Shown: positions 1-6,632, counted from the stretch's first letter. The stretch is DNA of 9,628 bases from an uncultured Selenomonadales bacterium (GCA_937915885.1 CALGGP010000017.1:1-9628); one strand, 5' to 3'. Translations and numbers: made by a program. Notes: generated by a model from the letters alone, not told the origin.

Positions 1-11
1 CCACCCACCCA

Positions 12-27
12 CAAAGCTATCGCTTTG
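12..27. repeat. Small perfect hairpin, 6-bp stem
   Basis: CAAAGC and GCTTTG flank a four-base loop (18-21). It lies 9 bases before the first GC-rich half-repeat. There is no T-run beside it, so it is not a convincing terminator. On the minus strand it lies about 190 bases beyond the purN stop. Function unknown. Confidence 0.4.
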
Positions 28-35
28 CAATCAAA

Positions 36-73
36 GGGCGCCGCCGGCACGGGTGGGCATCGCTGAATCAGTT
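36..73 (+). repeat. Half copy of the GC-rich palindromic repeat (copy C1)
   Basis: This stretch aligns with the first 38 bases of the full copy at 125-201, with about 28 of 38 positions identical by hand. The shared core is GGGTGGG(A/C)ATCGCT, preceded by the GGCGCCG-type terminal arm. After AGTT the similarity stops: the full copy continues with GGGCGCCGAG, whereas this one runs into AT-rich sequence. It therefore looks like a truncated or decayed copy in the same orientation. Confidence 0.55.
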
Positions 74-124
74 AAAACTTTTTATTCTGCCCACCTCATG
101 AAAGTCTTCGACTATAGAAACAGA

Positions 125-201
125 AGACGCCGACGACGCGGGTGGGAATCGCTCCGTAAGTTGGGCGCCGAGCTCCGTGGGCGGGGGCGTCGGCGGCGCC
201 C
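125..201 (+). repeat. GC-rich palindromic repeat, full copy C2
   Basis: An element of about 77 bp whose ends form an inverted repeat: the left arm AGACGCCGACGACGC matches the reverse complement of the right arm, GGGCGCCGCCGACGC, at most positions. Its reverse complement aligns along its whole length with the copies at 2715-2793 and 6720-6796, including the interior blocks CCC-GCCC and CGGC(G/A)CCCAAC. It starts 16 bases past the purN stop codon, so purine-operon transcripts would end in this strong hairpin. It could protect the 3' end or act as a weak terminator, but no T-run follows. It encodes nothing recognisable. Confidence 0.75.
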
Positions 202-217
202 TAAATAAATTTTCTCG

Positions 218-826
218 TCACTCCGAAAGAATTCTTACGTGACGCCCGTCGATCTGCAGCCGCCCTTCGACGTAAAGTTGGATCGCCTTCGGATAAATGA
301 TATGCTCCTGCTCGAGCACCCGCGCCGCCAGCGACTCCTCGTCGTCGCCCTCGAGCACCGGCACCGCCACCTGAGCGATGATCGGTCCCGAATCCGTTCC
401 TTCGTCGACGAAATGTACCGTGCAACCGCTGACCTTCACTCCATATTCAATCACGTCGCGATGCGCATGCGCGCCCGGGAATGCCGGCAACAACGACGGA
501 TGGATATTCATAATCCGATCCTTGTATGCGCGCACGAACGTCGGGCTCAATATCCGCATGAAGCCCGCCAAGATCACCAAATCGACTTCCGCCGCCCGCA
601 ATTCCGTGATCAATTTCGCCTCGAACGTCATCTGATCCGCGCACTGCTTTCGATCAACGCACGCAAATTTGAGCCCCGCGCGCTCCGCACGCTCCAGCGC
701 CATGACATTCGGTTTGTCCGTCAACACGATCGCAATTTGCGCGTCGAGCTTGCCGTCGGCGATCGCGTCTATGATCGATTGCAAATCCGTCCCGCGCCCC
801 GAACACATCACTCCGAGTTTAATCAT
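218..826 (-). CDS. purN: Phosphoribosylglycinamide formyltransferase (GAR transformylase, PurN)
   Basis: A 202-residue protein of normal family length. PurN transfers the formyl group of 10-formyl-tetrahydrofolate to GAR, giving FGAR, the third step of IMP synthesis, in the cytoplasm. The N-terminal phosphate-binding loop reads CSGRGTDLQSI (residues 8-18). The catalytic triad of the family is visible as N107 and H109 in MNIHPSLLPAF and D145 in DEGTDSGPIIAQ. The loop has RGTD where many homologues have NGSN, a tolerated variation. I chose the ATG at 826, which begins MIKLGVM; a GTG four codons upstream (838) is also open but lies deeper inside purM. The start overlaps the purM stop by 8 bases, and only a weak GGTGGT precedes it, so translational coupling to purM is likely. 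It is the last gene of the purC-purM-purN unit; a palindromic repeat follows its stop. Confidence 0.95.
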   Translation of the reverse strand: MIKLGVMCSGRGTDLQSIIDAIADGKLDAQIAIVLTDKPNVMALERAERAGLKFACVDRKQCADQMTFEAKLITELRAAEVDLVILAGFMRILSPTFVRAYKDRIMNIHPSLLPAFPGAHAHRDVIEYGVKVSGCTVHFVDEGTDSGPIIAQVAVPVLEGDDEESLAARVLEQEHIIYPKAIQLYVEGRLQIDGRHVRILSE

Positions 827-1880
827 CGAAAACACCACCGCTTATGTTCACTCGAGCCTCGGCGTCCTCCGCGCGGATCACTCGACCGATCGTCACGACT
901 TCTTCACCGCGCTCGACCAGATCATTTACGATCCGATCGGCATCACGCGGCGCCGCGATCAATATCATCCCGATCCCGCAATTGAACGTCCTGAACATCT
1001 CCCGCCAAGCCACATTGCCCCAACGTTGCAACATGCGAAATACCGTCGGCATCTTCCACGCACCCGCGTTGACCTCCACCGACAAATCGTCCGGCAGCGC
1101 CCGCGGGATATTGTCATAAAATCCGCCGCCCGTCACGTGCACCATCCCGTTCAGCTCGTATTTTTGGATCAACGGCAGACAACTCTTGACGTAGAGCCGC
1201 GTCGGCGTGAGCAGCTCCTCCGCGAGTTTTTTGTTGAGATCGTAAATAAATTCGTTGCCCGTCATCATTCGATGCTCGAAAATAATTTTCCGCACCAATG
1301 AAAATCCGTTCGAGTGCAACCCGCTCGACGGCAAGCCCAACAGCACATCGCCCGCGCTCACTCGCTCGGACGTAATCATTTTCGAGCGCTCGACGATCCC
1401 GACCGCAAAGCCCGCCAGATCGTATTCGCCGCGCCCGTAGAAGCCGGACATCTCGGCAGTTTCGCCGCCGATCAGCGCGCAATTACATTCTTTGCACGCG
1501 CGCGCCACGCCTCCGACTATCGACGCGACCTGATGAGGATTAAGTTTGCCGACCGCAAGATAATCCAAAAAAAAGAGAGGCTCGGCCCCTTGAACAAGAA
1601 TATCGTTGACGCACATCGCTACGCAATCCTGCCCGATGGTGTCGTGTTTGTCGAGCAGGAAGGCGATTTTGAGCTTGGTACCGACGCCGTCGGTGCCGCT
1701 CACCAGCACGGGCTCGTGATATTTCAGAGTGTCAAGGGCGAAGAGTCCGCCGAAGCCGCCGAGATCGCCGAGCACTTCGGGGCGGTAGGTGGCGCGGACG
1801 CTGTCCTTGATGAGCCGAACCGACTCGTTACCGGCATCGATATCGACGCCGGAGTCTTTATAAGTCAGTCTTTCATTCAA
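819..1880 (-). CDS. purM: Phosphoribosylformylglycinamidine cyclo-ligase (AIR synthetase, PurM)
   Basis: A 353-residue protein, the usual length. PurM uses ATP to close FGAM into 5-aminoimidazole ribonucleotide (AIR), step five of purine synthesis. Diagnostic blocks are KDSGVDIDAGN (8-18), PEVLGDLGGFGGLF (34-47), the ATP-binding SGTDGVGTKL (61-70), CVNDILVQGAEPLFFLDY (90-107) and GGETAEM (138-144). The frame stays open far upstream into purC, but that part is low-complexity antisense-like sequence. The true start is the TTG at 1880: GGGAG lies 8 bases before it and the protein then begins at the normal place for the family. An ATG 4 bases inside this start is out of frame and hits a stop within three codons. 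The gene lies 25 bases after purC and overlaps purN by 8 bases, consistent with one transcript. Confidence 0.95.
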   Translation of the reverse strand: MNERLTYKDSGVDIDAGNESVRLIKDSVRATYRPEVLGDLGGFGGLFALDTLKYHEPVLVSGTDGVGTKLKIAFLLDKHDTIGQDCVAMCVNDILVQGAEPLFFLDYLAVGKLNPHQVASIVGGVARACKECNCALIGGETAEMSGFYGRGEYDLAGFAVGIVERSKMITSERVSAGDVLLGLPSSGLHSNGFSLVRKIIFEHRMMTGNEFIYDLNKKLAEELLTPTRLYVKSCLPLIQKYELNGMVHVTGGGFYDNIPRALPDDLSVEVNAGAWKMPTVFRMLQRWGNVAWREMFRTFNCGIGMILIAAPRDADRIVNDLVERGEEVVTIGRVIRAEDAEARVNISGGVFDD

Positions 1881-1888
1881 ATTTTTAT

Positions 1889-1893
1889 CTCCC
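1889..1893 (-). promoter_or_regulatory. Ribosome-binding site fixing the purM TTG start
   Basis: On the minus strand GGGAG is followed by eight bases and then TTG. No in-frame ATG or GTG lies nearby, so this site decides the purM start. It falls in the 25-base purC-purM gap. Confidence 0.75.
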
Positions 1894-1905
1894 GAATTGA
1901 ATTGA

Positions 1906-2616
1906 TTAGAGGGTGAGTCGACGGAGGATTTCCTGATAAGCCTCCTCGGGGCTGCCGAGATCATGACGGAAGACGTCTTTGTCGAGGCGCTGTTTCGAGT
2001 CTTTATCCCAGAAGCGGCAGTTGTCGGGCGAAATTTCGTCGCCGAGCAGAACTCTGCCCTTCTCGTCGCGACCGAATTCTGTTTTGAAGTCGATGATGTC
2101 AACGTTCTTTGCGCCGAGCACTTCTTTGAAGATCGAGTTGATCGAGAACGCGATGTGTTCAATCTGATTGAGCTCCGTCAACGTCGCGATGCCGAGCGCG
2201 ATTGCATGATAGCGATTGATGATCGGATCGTTGAGCTCGTCGCACTTGTAATAGAACTCGACGATCGGCATGCTGAGCGGAGTGCCCTCCTCTTTACCAA
2301 AGCGGGCGGCGAGCGAACCGGCGAAAACGTTGCGAACGACGACCTCGAGCGGAATCATCTCGAGCTTTTTGACGAGCATATCACGGGCGTCGGGCGTGCC
2401 GATGTAGTGATTATCGACGCCGCGATCCTTGAGCAGTTTGAAGAAGTAGGTGCTGATCTTGTTATTGATGATGCCCTTGTCCTGAATGGTGCCCTTCTTC
2501 TCGCCGTTGCGCGCAGTGGCCTCGTCTTTGAAGTACATAATGACTTGGTTCGGGTCGTGCGTCGCGTAGATGATCTTCGCCTTGCCCTCGTGAATCTTGT
2601 TGGTTCTTTCTTCCAT
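1906..2616 (-). CDS. purC: SAICAR synthetase (phosphoribosylaminoimidazole-succinocarboxamide synthase, PurC)
   Basis: A 236-residue protein, typical of the short bacterial form. It joins aspartate to CAIR with ATP to give SAICAR. The ATP-site start is KIHEGKAKIIY (7-17). The two family signatures are present: IPLEVVVRNVFAGS (88-101) and DFKTEFGRDEKGRVLLGDE (176-194) followed by ISPD. The ATG at 2616 has GAGGTG nine bases upstream (2626-2631). A sigma70-type promoter lies about 40 bases before the start, so purC-purM-purN can be transcribed apart from purE. The usual Firmicute neighbour purF is missing between this gene and purM. Confidence 0.95.
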   Translation of the reverse strand: MEERTNKIHEGKAKIIYATHDPNQVIMYFKDEATARNGEKKGTIQDKGIINNKISTYFFKLLKDRGVDNHYIGTPDARDMLVKKLEMIPLEVVVRNVFAGSLAARFGKEEGTPLSMPIVEFYYKCDELNDPIINRYHAIALGIATLTELNQIEHIAFSINSIFKEVLGAKNVDIIDFKTEFGRDEKGRVLLGDEISPDNCRFWDKDSKQRLDKDVFRHDLGSPEEAYQEILRRLTL

Positions 2617-2651
2617 CGTGTTTTACACCTCGCAATTAAAATTTATGATTA

Positions 2652-2680
2652 ATTTTATAGGAATGTCGCCGACAATGCAA
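2652..2680 (-). promoter_or_regulatory. Predicted sigma70-type promoter of purC-purM-purN
   Basis: On the minus strand a -35 box TTGCAT (2680-2675) and a -10 box TAAAAT (2657-2652) are separated by 17 bases; TATAAA at 2659-2654 is an alternative -10. The spacer next to the -35 box holds a perfect dyad, TGTCG-G-CGACA (2664-2674), a possible operator. It does not resemble the purine regulator boxes I know from E. coli or Bacillus. Predicted from base pattern only. Confidence 0.55.
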
Positions 2681-2714
2681 CAGATTTTTCCCTGTCTTGG
2701 GCGGCGGTTTGGAG

Positions 2715-2793
2715 GGGCGCCGCTCGACGCTCCCGCCCTCGTATAGCGGCGCCCAACCGAACCTGTGGTTCCCACCCCGCGTCGGCGGCGCCC
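2715..2793 (-). repeat. GC-rich palindromic repeat, full copy A
   Basis: A 79-bp element with end arms GGGCGCCGCTCGACGC and the reverse complement of GGGCGCCGCCGACGC, differing by one inserted base. It aligns end to end with the copy at 6720-6796 in the same orientation and with the copy at 125-201 in the opposite one. It occupies most of the 202-bp purE-purC gap, between the purE stop and the purC promoter. A purE transcript would run into its hairpin. Short open frames crossing it are arginine/glycine-rich and are not real genes. Confidence 0.75.
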
Positions 2794-2818
2794 ACAAAAC
2801 AAACCGTCGGGGCGGAAT

Positions 2819-3304
2819 TTAAATTTTTTCTTTGAGCGCGCGATCTTTATTTTCGATCTCGTCGACCATTTTTGAGCGATAGTCGAGCAGTTTTCTTTTG
2901 ACGGACGAATCGCTGATCGCAAATATTTCGATCGCAAACAGCGCCGCGTTCTTTGCTCCGTTGACTGCCATCGTCGCGACCGGCACTCCCGACGGCATTT
3001 GCACCGTCGACAGTAACGCGTCCAATCCTCTGAACGGCTCGGAACTGATCGGCACTCCGATCACCGGCGCCGACGTGTAACTTGCGATCACTCCCGCCAA
3101 ATGCGCCGCCATCCCCGCCGCCGCGATGAACACGTCCGCGCCCGACTGTCGAGCTTGGCGGACGAAGTGTCTTACTCGATCGGGCGTGCGATGCGCCGAC
3201 GCCACTGTCACTTCGACCTCAACGCCGAACTCTTTCAACAGATCGACGGCGGGTTTCATTATCGGAAAATCCGAATCGCTACCCATTACGATTGCCGCTT
3301 TCAA
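2819..3304 (-). CDS. purE: N5-carboxyaminoimidazole ribonucleotide mutase (class I PurE)
   Basis: A 161-residue protein of standard length. PurE converts N5-CAIR into CAIR, the substrate of PurC, as a cytoplasmic homo-octamer in characterised bacteria. Visible motifs are MGSDSDFPIM (7-16), ASAHRTPDR (35-43) with the proton-shuttling histidine H38, AAAGMAAHLAGVI (61-73) and LLSTVQMPSGVPVATMA (97-113). The start is a TTG at 3304; GTG and ATG codons just upstream are out of frame and closed. GAGGAAGTG lies upstream, with GAGG 12 bases from the TTG, a wide spacing. A strong promoter sits only about 20 bases before the start codon, so the leader would be very short. No purK partner, which normally makes N5-CAIR, is in this window. 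Confidence 0.95.
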   Translation of the reverse strand: MKAAIVMGSDSDFPIMKPAVDLLKEFGVEVEVTVASAHRTPDRVRHFVRQARQSGADVFIAAAGMAAHLAGVIASYTSAPVIGVPISSEPFRGLDALLSTVQMPSGVPVATMAVNGAKNAALFAIEIFAISDSSVKRKLLDYRSKMVDEIENKDRALKEKI

Positions 3305-3323
3305 TTTCGTTCACTTCCTCATA

Positions 3324-3352
3324 ATTATATGACGCCGAAAACATTTTTTCAA
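3324..3352 (-). promoter_or_regulatory. Predicted strong sigma70-type promoter of purE
   Basis: On the minus strand TTGAAA (3352-3347) and TATAAT (3329-3324) are separated by exactly 17 bases. The -35 box overlaps the stop codon of hldD (3351-3349). Transcription would start near 3317, leaving roughly a dozen bases before the purE TTG. Predicted from base pattern only. Confidence 0.65.
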
Positions 3353-4305
3353 TCAAAAAAATATCCGCCGTTGCGATCGATCATTGCGCAATATTCTTTG
3401 ACGGCGTCGTCGAACTCGGTAAAGCCTCCGTCGTAGCCCGCGCCGCTCAATTTCGTCGTGTCCGCTTGAGTGTAATTTTGATATTTGCCGCGAAGCACAT
3501 CGGGGAAGTCAATGTACTCGATCTCGCCGACGCCGACCGCTTTGATCACCGCGCGAGCCGCCTCATTGTACGAATGCGCCTGCCCCGTTCCGCAATTATA
3601 AACGCCGTTCTCCGCCGGATTGTCGAAAAACCATAAGCACACCTTCACCGCGTCGCCGACATAAACAAAATCGCGTCGCTGCTCACCATCGGCAACCCCG
3701 TCGATGCCCTTAAACAATTTTATTCGACCGTCCGCGCGGAGCTGCTCGTGCATGTGGAGAAACACCGACGCCATTTTATTTTTATGCGCCTCTTGAGGAC
3801 CGTAGACGTTGAAAAATCTCAGCCCGATCACCTTCGACGTGATCTTATCGAGCCGTTGTCGGAGGTAGCGATCGAACATCAATTTTGAAAACGCATACGG
3901 ATTGAGCGCGTCCTCGCACTCGGGCTCCTCTCGAAAACCGTTGAGCCCCAATCCGTAAGTCGACGCCGACGACGCATAAATCAGCGGCGCCCTTCGCTCG
4001 ACGCAAAACTTCAGCACCGCCTTGGTGTAATCGTAATTGTTGTGGAGAACGTAATCGCCGTCGTAATTCATCGTGTCTGAACACGCGCCCATATGAAAGA
4101 CCGCGTCGACGTTGCGAATATCGGCGGTGTCCGTCAAAAATTTTTCCTTCGATTGAATGTCCCGAAATCGGAGCCCGAGCAGATTTTTAAATTTCGCGCC
4201 GCGCCCGATGTGATCGACAATCAGAATGTCGTCGACGCCGCGATCGTTGAGCGCCTTGACGATGTTCGAGCCGATAAATCCGGCGCCGCCCGTGACGATT
4301 ATCAT
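3349..4305 (-). CDS. hldD: ADP-L-glycero-D-manno-heptose 6-epimerase (HldD/RfaD)
   Basis: A 318-residue extended short-chain dehydrogenase/reductase, close to the usual 310-330. It epimerises ADP-D,D-heptose to ADP-L,D-heptose, the donor for the inner core of lipopolysaccharide, using bound NADP+. The N-terminal nucleotide loop is VTGGAGFIGSN (4-14). The active-site block shows ASSASTYG (111-118) and the YxxxK motif Y137-K141 in NPYAFSK. K175 in GPQEAHKNKMAS (169-180) matches the second catalytic lysine region of the family. The ATG shares ATGA with the rfaE1 stop, and GGAGG lies at 4317-4313, inside the end of rfaE1. The two genes are translationally coupled and form a clear operon. Confidence 0.94.
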   Translation of the reverse strand: MIIVTGGAGFIGSNIVKALNDRGVDDILIVDHIGRGAKFKNLLGLRFRDIQSKEKFLTDTADIRNVDAVFHMGACSDTMNYDGDYVLHNNYDYTKAVLKFCVERRAPLIYASSASTYGLGLNGFREEPECEDALNPYAFSKLMFDRYLRQRLDKITSKVIGLRFFNVYGPQEAHKNKMASVFLHMHEQLRADGRIKLFKGIDGVADGEQRRDFVYVGDAVKVCLWFFDNPAENGVYNCGTGQAHSYNEAARAVIKAVGVGEIEYIDFPDVLRGKYQNYTQADTTKLSGAGYDGGFTEFDDAVKEYCAMIDRNGGYFFD

Positions 4306-5282
4306 GACAAATCCTCCAATCGATCAAGCAGTTCTTCGCGACTGACGGCGTAGGTGCCGACCTTTGCGACGACGATCCCCGCCGCGATGTTGGCAAGATA
4401 CGCCGCGTCGAACGGCTCAAGTCGTCCCGCCAAGCCGAGCGCGAACACCGCAATCATCGTGTCGCCCGCGCCGGACACATCGAATACTTCTTGCGCCTTC
4501 GCCTTGACGTGATCGATCCGATCGTCGGCAATCAATGTCAAGCCGTGTTCGGAGCGCGTGACGAGCAATCCGTCGAGCGAAAACTTTTCGATCACATTCC
4601 GCGCGGAGTTCTCGATGTCGGCGTTGACGTTTTTGATCGGAAGGTCGAGCATCTCGCGATATTCTTTGAAGTTGGGCGTGACGAAATTTGCGCCGCTGTA
4701 GCGCGACCAATCGCGGCACTTGGGATCGACGAGCACCGTCACACCGCGCTTGCGACACATCTTGATGATTTTTCGACACGAATCCTCGGTGCAAACGCCC
4801 TTGCCGTAATCGGAAATGATGACGGCGTTGACTTCGTCGAGCTTATCTTTGACGTTGGCGACGAGCTGATCGTAATCGGCGGGCTCGACGGGCGAGGCGT
4901 CCTCGAAATCGAGCCGAATCATCTGTTGGTGACCGCCGATGACGCGAATTTTGGTCGTGGTGGGGTGGGCGGTGCGAATGAGATCAAAATAATCGATGCC
5001 GCGCGAGAGAAGTTTTTCGGTGAGAGTTTCGCCGTAGTGGTCGTCGCCGATGAATCCGACGATGGAAGTGTCGGCGCCGAGGAGCGCGAGGTTATGAGCG
5101 ACGTTGGCGGCGCCGCCGAGTTGATCCTTGGTTTTTAGGACGTGAGTGATGGGTACGGGCGCCTCGGGCGAAATGCGGGTGACTTCGCCGAAAAAATATT
5201 TATCGAGCATGACATCGCCGACGACGAGCACTCGACACGAACCGGCGCGCTCGAGCAGAAAATTTTTCAATCGATCAATCAT
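4302..5282 (-). CDS. rfaE1: D-glycero-beta-D-manno-heptose-7-phosphate kinase (RfaE1, kinase domain only)
   Basis: A 326-residue PfkB/ribokinase-family sugar kinase. It phosphorylates D,D-heptose 7-phosphate at C1 to give the 1,7-bisphosphate on the ADP-heptose route. Family marks are VGDVMLDKYFFGEVTRISPE (21-40), the sugar-binding LGGAANVAHNLALLGA (55-70), ISDYGKG (156-162) and the C-terminal PfkB signature DVSGAGDTMIAVF (268-280) with the catalytic base D274. E. coli HldE is about 477 residues because a nucleotidyltransferase domain (RfaE2) is fused at the C-terminus; here the protein ends after the kinase, so RfaE2 must be encoded elsewhere. The ATG at 5282 is the only plausible start, but no good ribosome-binding site precedes it. 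The right end of the tnpB element lies within about 15 bases upstream. Confidence 0.92.
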   Translation of the reverse strand: MIDRLKNFLLERAGSCRVLVVGDVMLDKYFFGEVTRISPEAPVPITHVLKTKDQLGGAANVAHNLALLGADTSIVGFIGDDHYGETLTEKLLSRGIDYFDLIRTAHPTTTKIRVIGGHQQMIRLDFEDASPVEPADYDQLVANVKDKLDEVNAVIISDYGKGVCTEDSCRKIIKMCRKRGVTVLVDPKCRDWSRYSGANFVTPNFKEYREMLDLPIKNVNADIENSARNVIEKFSLDGLLVTRSEHGLTLIADDRIDHVKAKAQEVFDVSGAGDTMIAVFALGLAGRLEPFDAAYLANIAAGIVVAKVGTYAVSREELLDRLEDLS

Positions 5283-5297
5283 GAGTTCATCGTTACT

Positions 5298-5311
5298 GAA
5301 AACTTATAAAA
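5298..5311 (+). repeat. Arm of 14-bp inverted repeat at the right end of the tnpB element
   Basis: GAAAACTTATAAAA here is the exact reverse complement of 6619-6632. It overlaps the right-end hairpin and lies 16 bases before the rfaE1 start. On the minus strand it contains TATAAG, which could also serve as a weak -10 box for rfaE1. Confidence 0.6.
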
Positions 5312-5431
5312 AGCGATTCACTTTTATGTTTCATTCCTGATTCAACGCGTCCGTTTTCGCCGAGGCTATTCACGTTTGGTCTGACGCTCCACAGGCTTAA
5401 ATTCCCCACTAACGTACGGGTATTCAATCGA
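5298..5431 (-). ncRNA. Candidate omega-RNA (TnpB guide RNA scaffold) in the tnpB 3' region
   Basis: In characterised TnpB systems the guide RNA comes from the 3' end of the tnpB transcript through the element's right end, and the guide is the flanking host sequence. Here 134 non-coding bases separate the tnpB stop from the rfaE1 region. They can form a GCGTC/GACGC stem (5383-5387 with 5347-5351) and the terminal hairpin at 5306-5327. The 5' limit probably extends back into the last codons of tnpB. If the element ends near 5298, the guide would begin at about 5297 and read into the rfaE1 start codon. Structure was judged by hand only. Confidence 0.5.
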
Positions 5432-6595
5432 TCAGCGTTCGCCGTATCGACGCAGATTGAGCGCCGCCTGCAGGTCGCGATCAATCTCGTTGCCGCATTT
5501 TTCGCATCGATACATCCTCTCCGACAGTCGAAAATCTTTCTTGACGTGCCCGCAAACGATACAGGTCTTGGAACTCAGATAAAATCTGTCGGCGATCACG
5601 ACACGGACGCCCGCCCACGCCGCTTTGTATTCGATTTGCCGACGAAACTCGTAAAATCCCTGTTCTTGCACTGCCTTCGATAAATGCCGGTTCGACATCA
5701 TTCCTCGTACGTTCAAATCTTCGAGCACTATCAGCCTTGGTTTTCGTCTAATAATTGAGTTCGTGATCTGATGTCGATAGTTCTGTCGAATGTTCGCCAA
5801 CCGGTGATGAAGCCTCAAAAGTTTTCTCTCGCTTTTTATAATGTTGCTCGTTTTCCTGTGACGTTCTCCTTTCTTTTTATTCATCTCATATTTACGAGAA
5901 ATTGAACGCTGCAACCTGCGCTGTTTCTTCTTCAATTTACGAACGGTAGAAGTTCGATTGATGTTCGGATAAATGGTTCCGTCGGAGCACACCGCCAAAT
6001 TCTTGATCCCAAGATCGATGCCGACCGCCTCGCCGTCCGGCTCCGAATGGTTTTCGGGCTCAAATTCAATCGCCACGCTCAACCACCAATTCAGCCCGTC
6101 AAAACTGATTCGCGGCTGTTTATATTTTGCGCCGACGGGAATGCGATCGTGCTCGGCAAGTCGGATACAATTTAAGTTCTGTCGATTTTTGCGGCGGCGC
6201 CGAGCGAACGACTCAATCTTGACGTGTGTCGATGTGATTCGGATTTTGTTCGTGTCCTGATAAAAGCTGAAGTCACCGCGCTTTTTACTTTTAAATTTCG
6301 GATGACCGCGTTGTCGTTTAAAGAACTTCAAAAAGGCGTCGACGCAATCTTTTATCGCTTGCTTCGTCACATTATTTGAGATCGTTCGGAGCCAAGAATA
6401 CTCATCGGAATTTCTGAGTAAAGTAAATTCTCTGCGCAAGTCGTTATCGCCGATAAATTTTTCGCCCGAGTTGTACGCCGCCCTTTCTTTGTTCAACGTC
6501 CAATTACAGGCGAAGCGCGCCGCCCCGGCGAATTGAAATAACCGCGTCCGCTGACGTTTATTCGGCGCCAACATTACCTTAAACGCTCGGATCAT
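5432..6595 (-). CDS. tnpB: TnpB RNA-guided nuclease (IS605/IS1341 family)
   Basis: A 387-residue, apparently intact TnpB, the ancestral relative of Cas12. Such proteins cut DNA matching a guide RNA made from the transposon's right end and help the element persist. The N-terminal helix-turn-helix region with LFQFAGAARFACNWTLN (19-35) is typical. RuvC-I is GIDLGIKNLAV (193-203, D194), RuvC-II is LIVLEDLNVRGM (288-299, E292), and RuvC-III is EIDRDLQAALNL (370-381, D374). A four-cysteine zinc finger (C345, C348, C364, C367) lies between the last two. In RuvC-III the usual DxNAA asparagine is Q here. I chose the ATG at 6595 because GGGGGGTG lies just upstream; a GTG three codons earlier (6604) has that G-run right against it. 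A promoter lies 70-100 bases upstream. Its three acidic residues suggest it is active. Confidence 0.92.
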   Translation of the reverse strand: MIRAFKVMLAPNKRQRTRLFQFAGAARFACNWTLNKERAAYNSGEKFIGDNDLRREFTLLRNSDEYSWLRTISNNVTKQAIKDCVDAFLKFFKRQRGHPKFKSKKRGDFSFYQDTNKIRITSTHVKIESFARRRRKNRQNLNCIRLAEHDRIPVGAKYKQPRISFDGLNWWLSVAIEFEPENHSEPDGEAVGIDLGIKNLAVCSDGTIYPNINRTSTVRKLKKKQRRLQRSISRKYEMNKKKGERHRKTSNIIKSERKLLRLHHRLANIRQNYRHQITNSIIRRKPRLIVLEDLNVRGMMSNRHLSKAVQEQGFYEFRRQIEYKAAWAGVRVVIADRFYLSSKTCIVCGHVKKDFRLSERMYRCEKCGNEIDRDLQAALNLRRYGER

Positions 6596-6618
6596 ATTAC
6601 TCACCCCCCGACCTGTTC

Positions 6619-6632
6619 TTTTATAAGTTTTC
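6619..6632 (-). repeat. Arm of 14-bp inverted repeat at the left end of the tnpB element
   Basis: TTTTATAAGTTTTC on the plus strand is the perfect reverse complement of 5298-5311. It lies in the tnpB leader, between the candidate left-end hairpin and the tnpB ribosome-binding site. IS200/IS605 ends do not usually form long terminal inverted repeats. Confidence 0.6.

Noticed and set aside
239..985. Long plus-strand open frame (248 codons) opposite purN and purM
   Set aside because: It is antisense to two clear enzymes, is rich in Arg and His as expected of a shadow frame, and has no motifs or ribosome-binding site.
1881..2162. N-terminal extension of 94 residues on PurM, reaching into purC
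   Set aside because: It is serine/arginine-rich sequence read from another frame of purC, with no family homology. The TTG at 1880 has a good ribosome-binding site and gives the standard PurM length.
4491..5138. Plus-strand open frame opposite rfaE1
   Set aside because: It is a shadow of a conserved kinase gene, with no recognisable domain and compositional bias typical of antisense frames.
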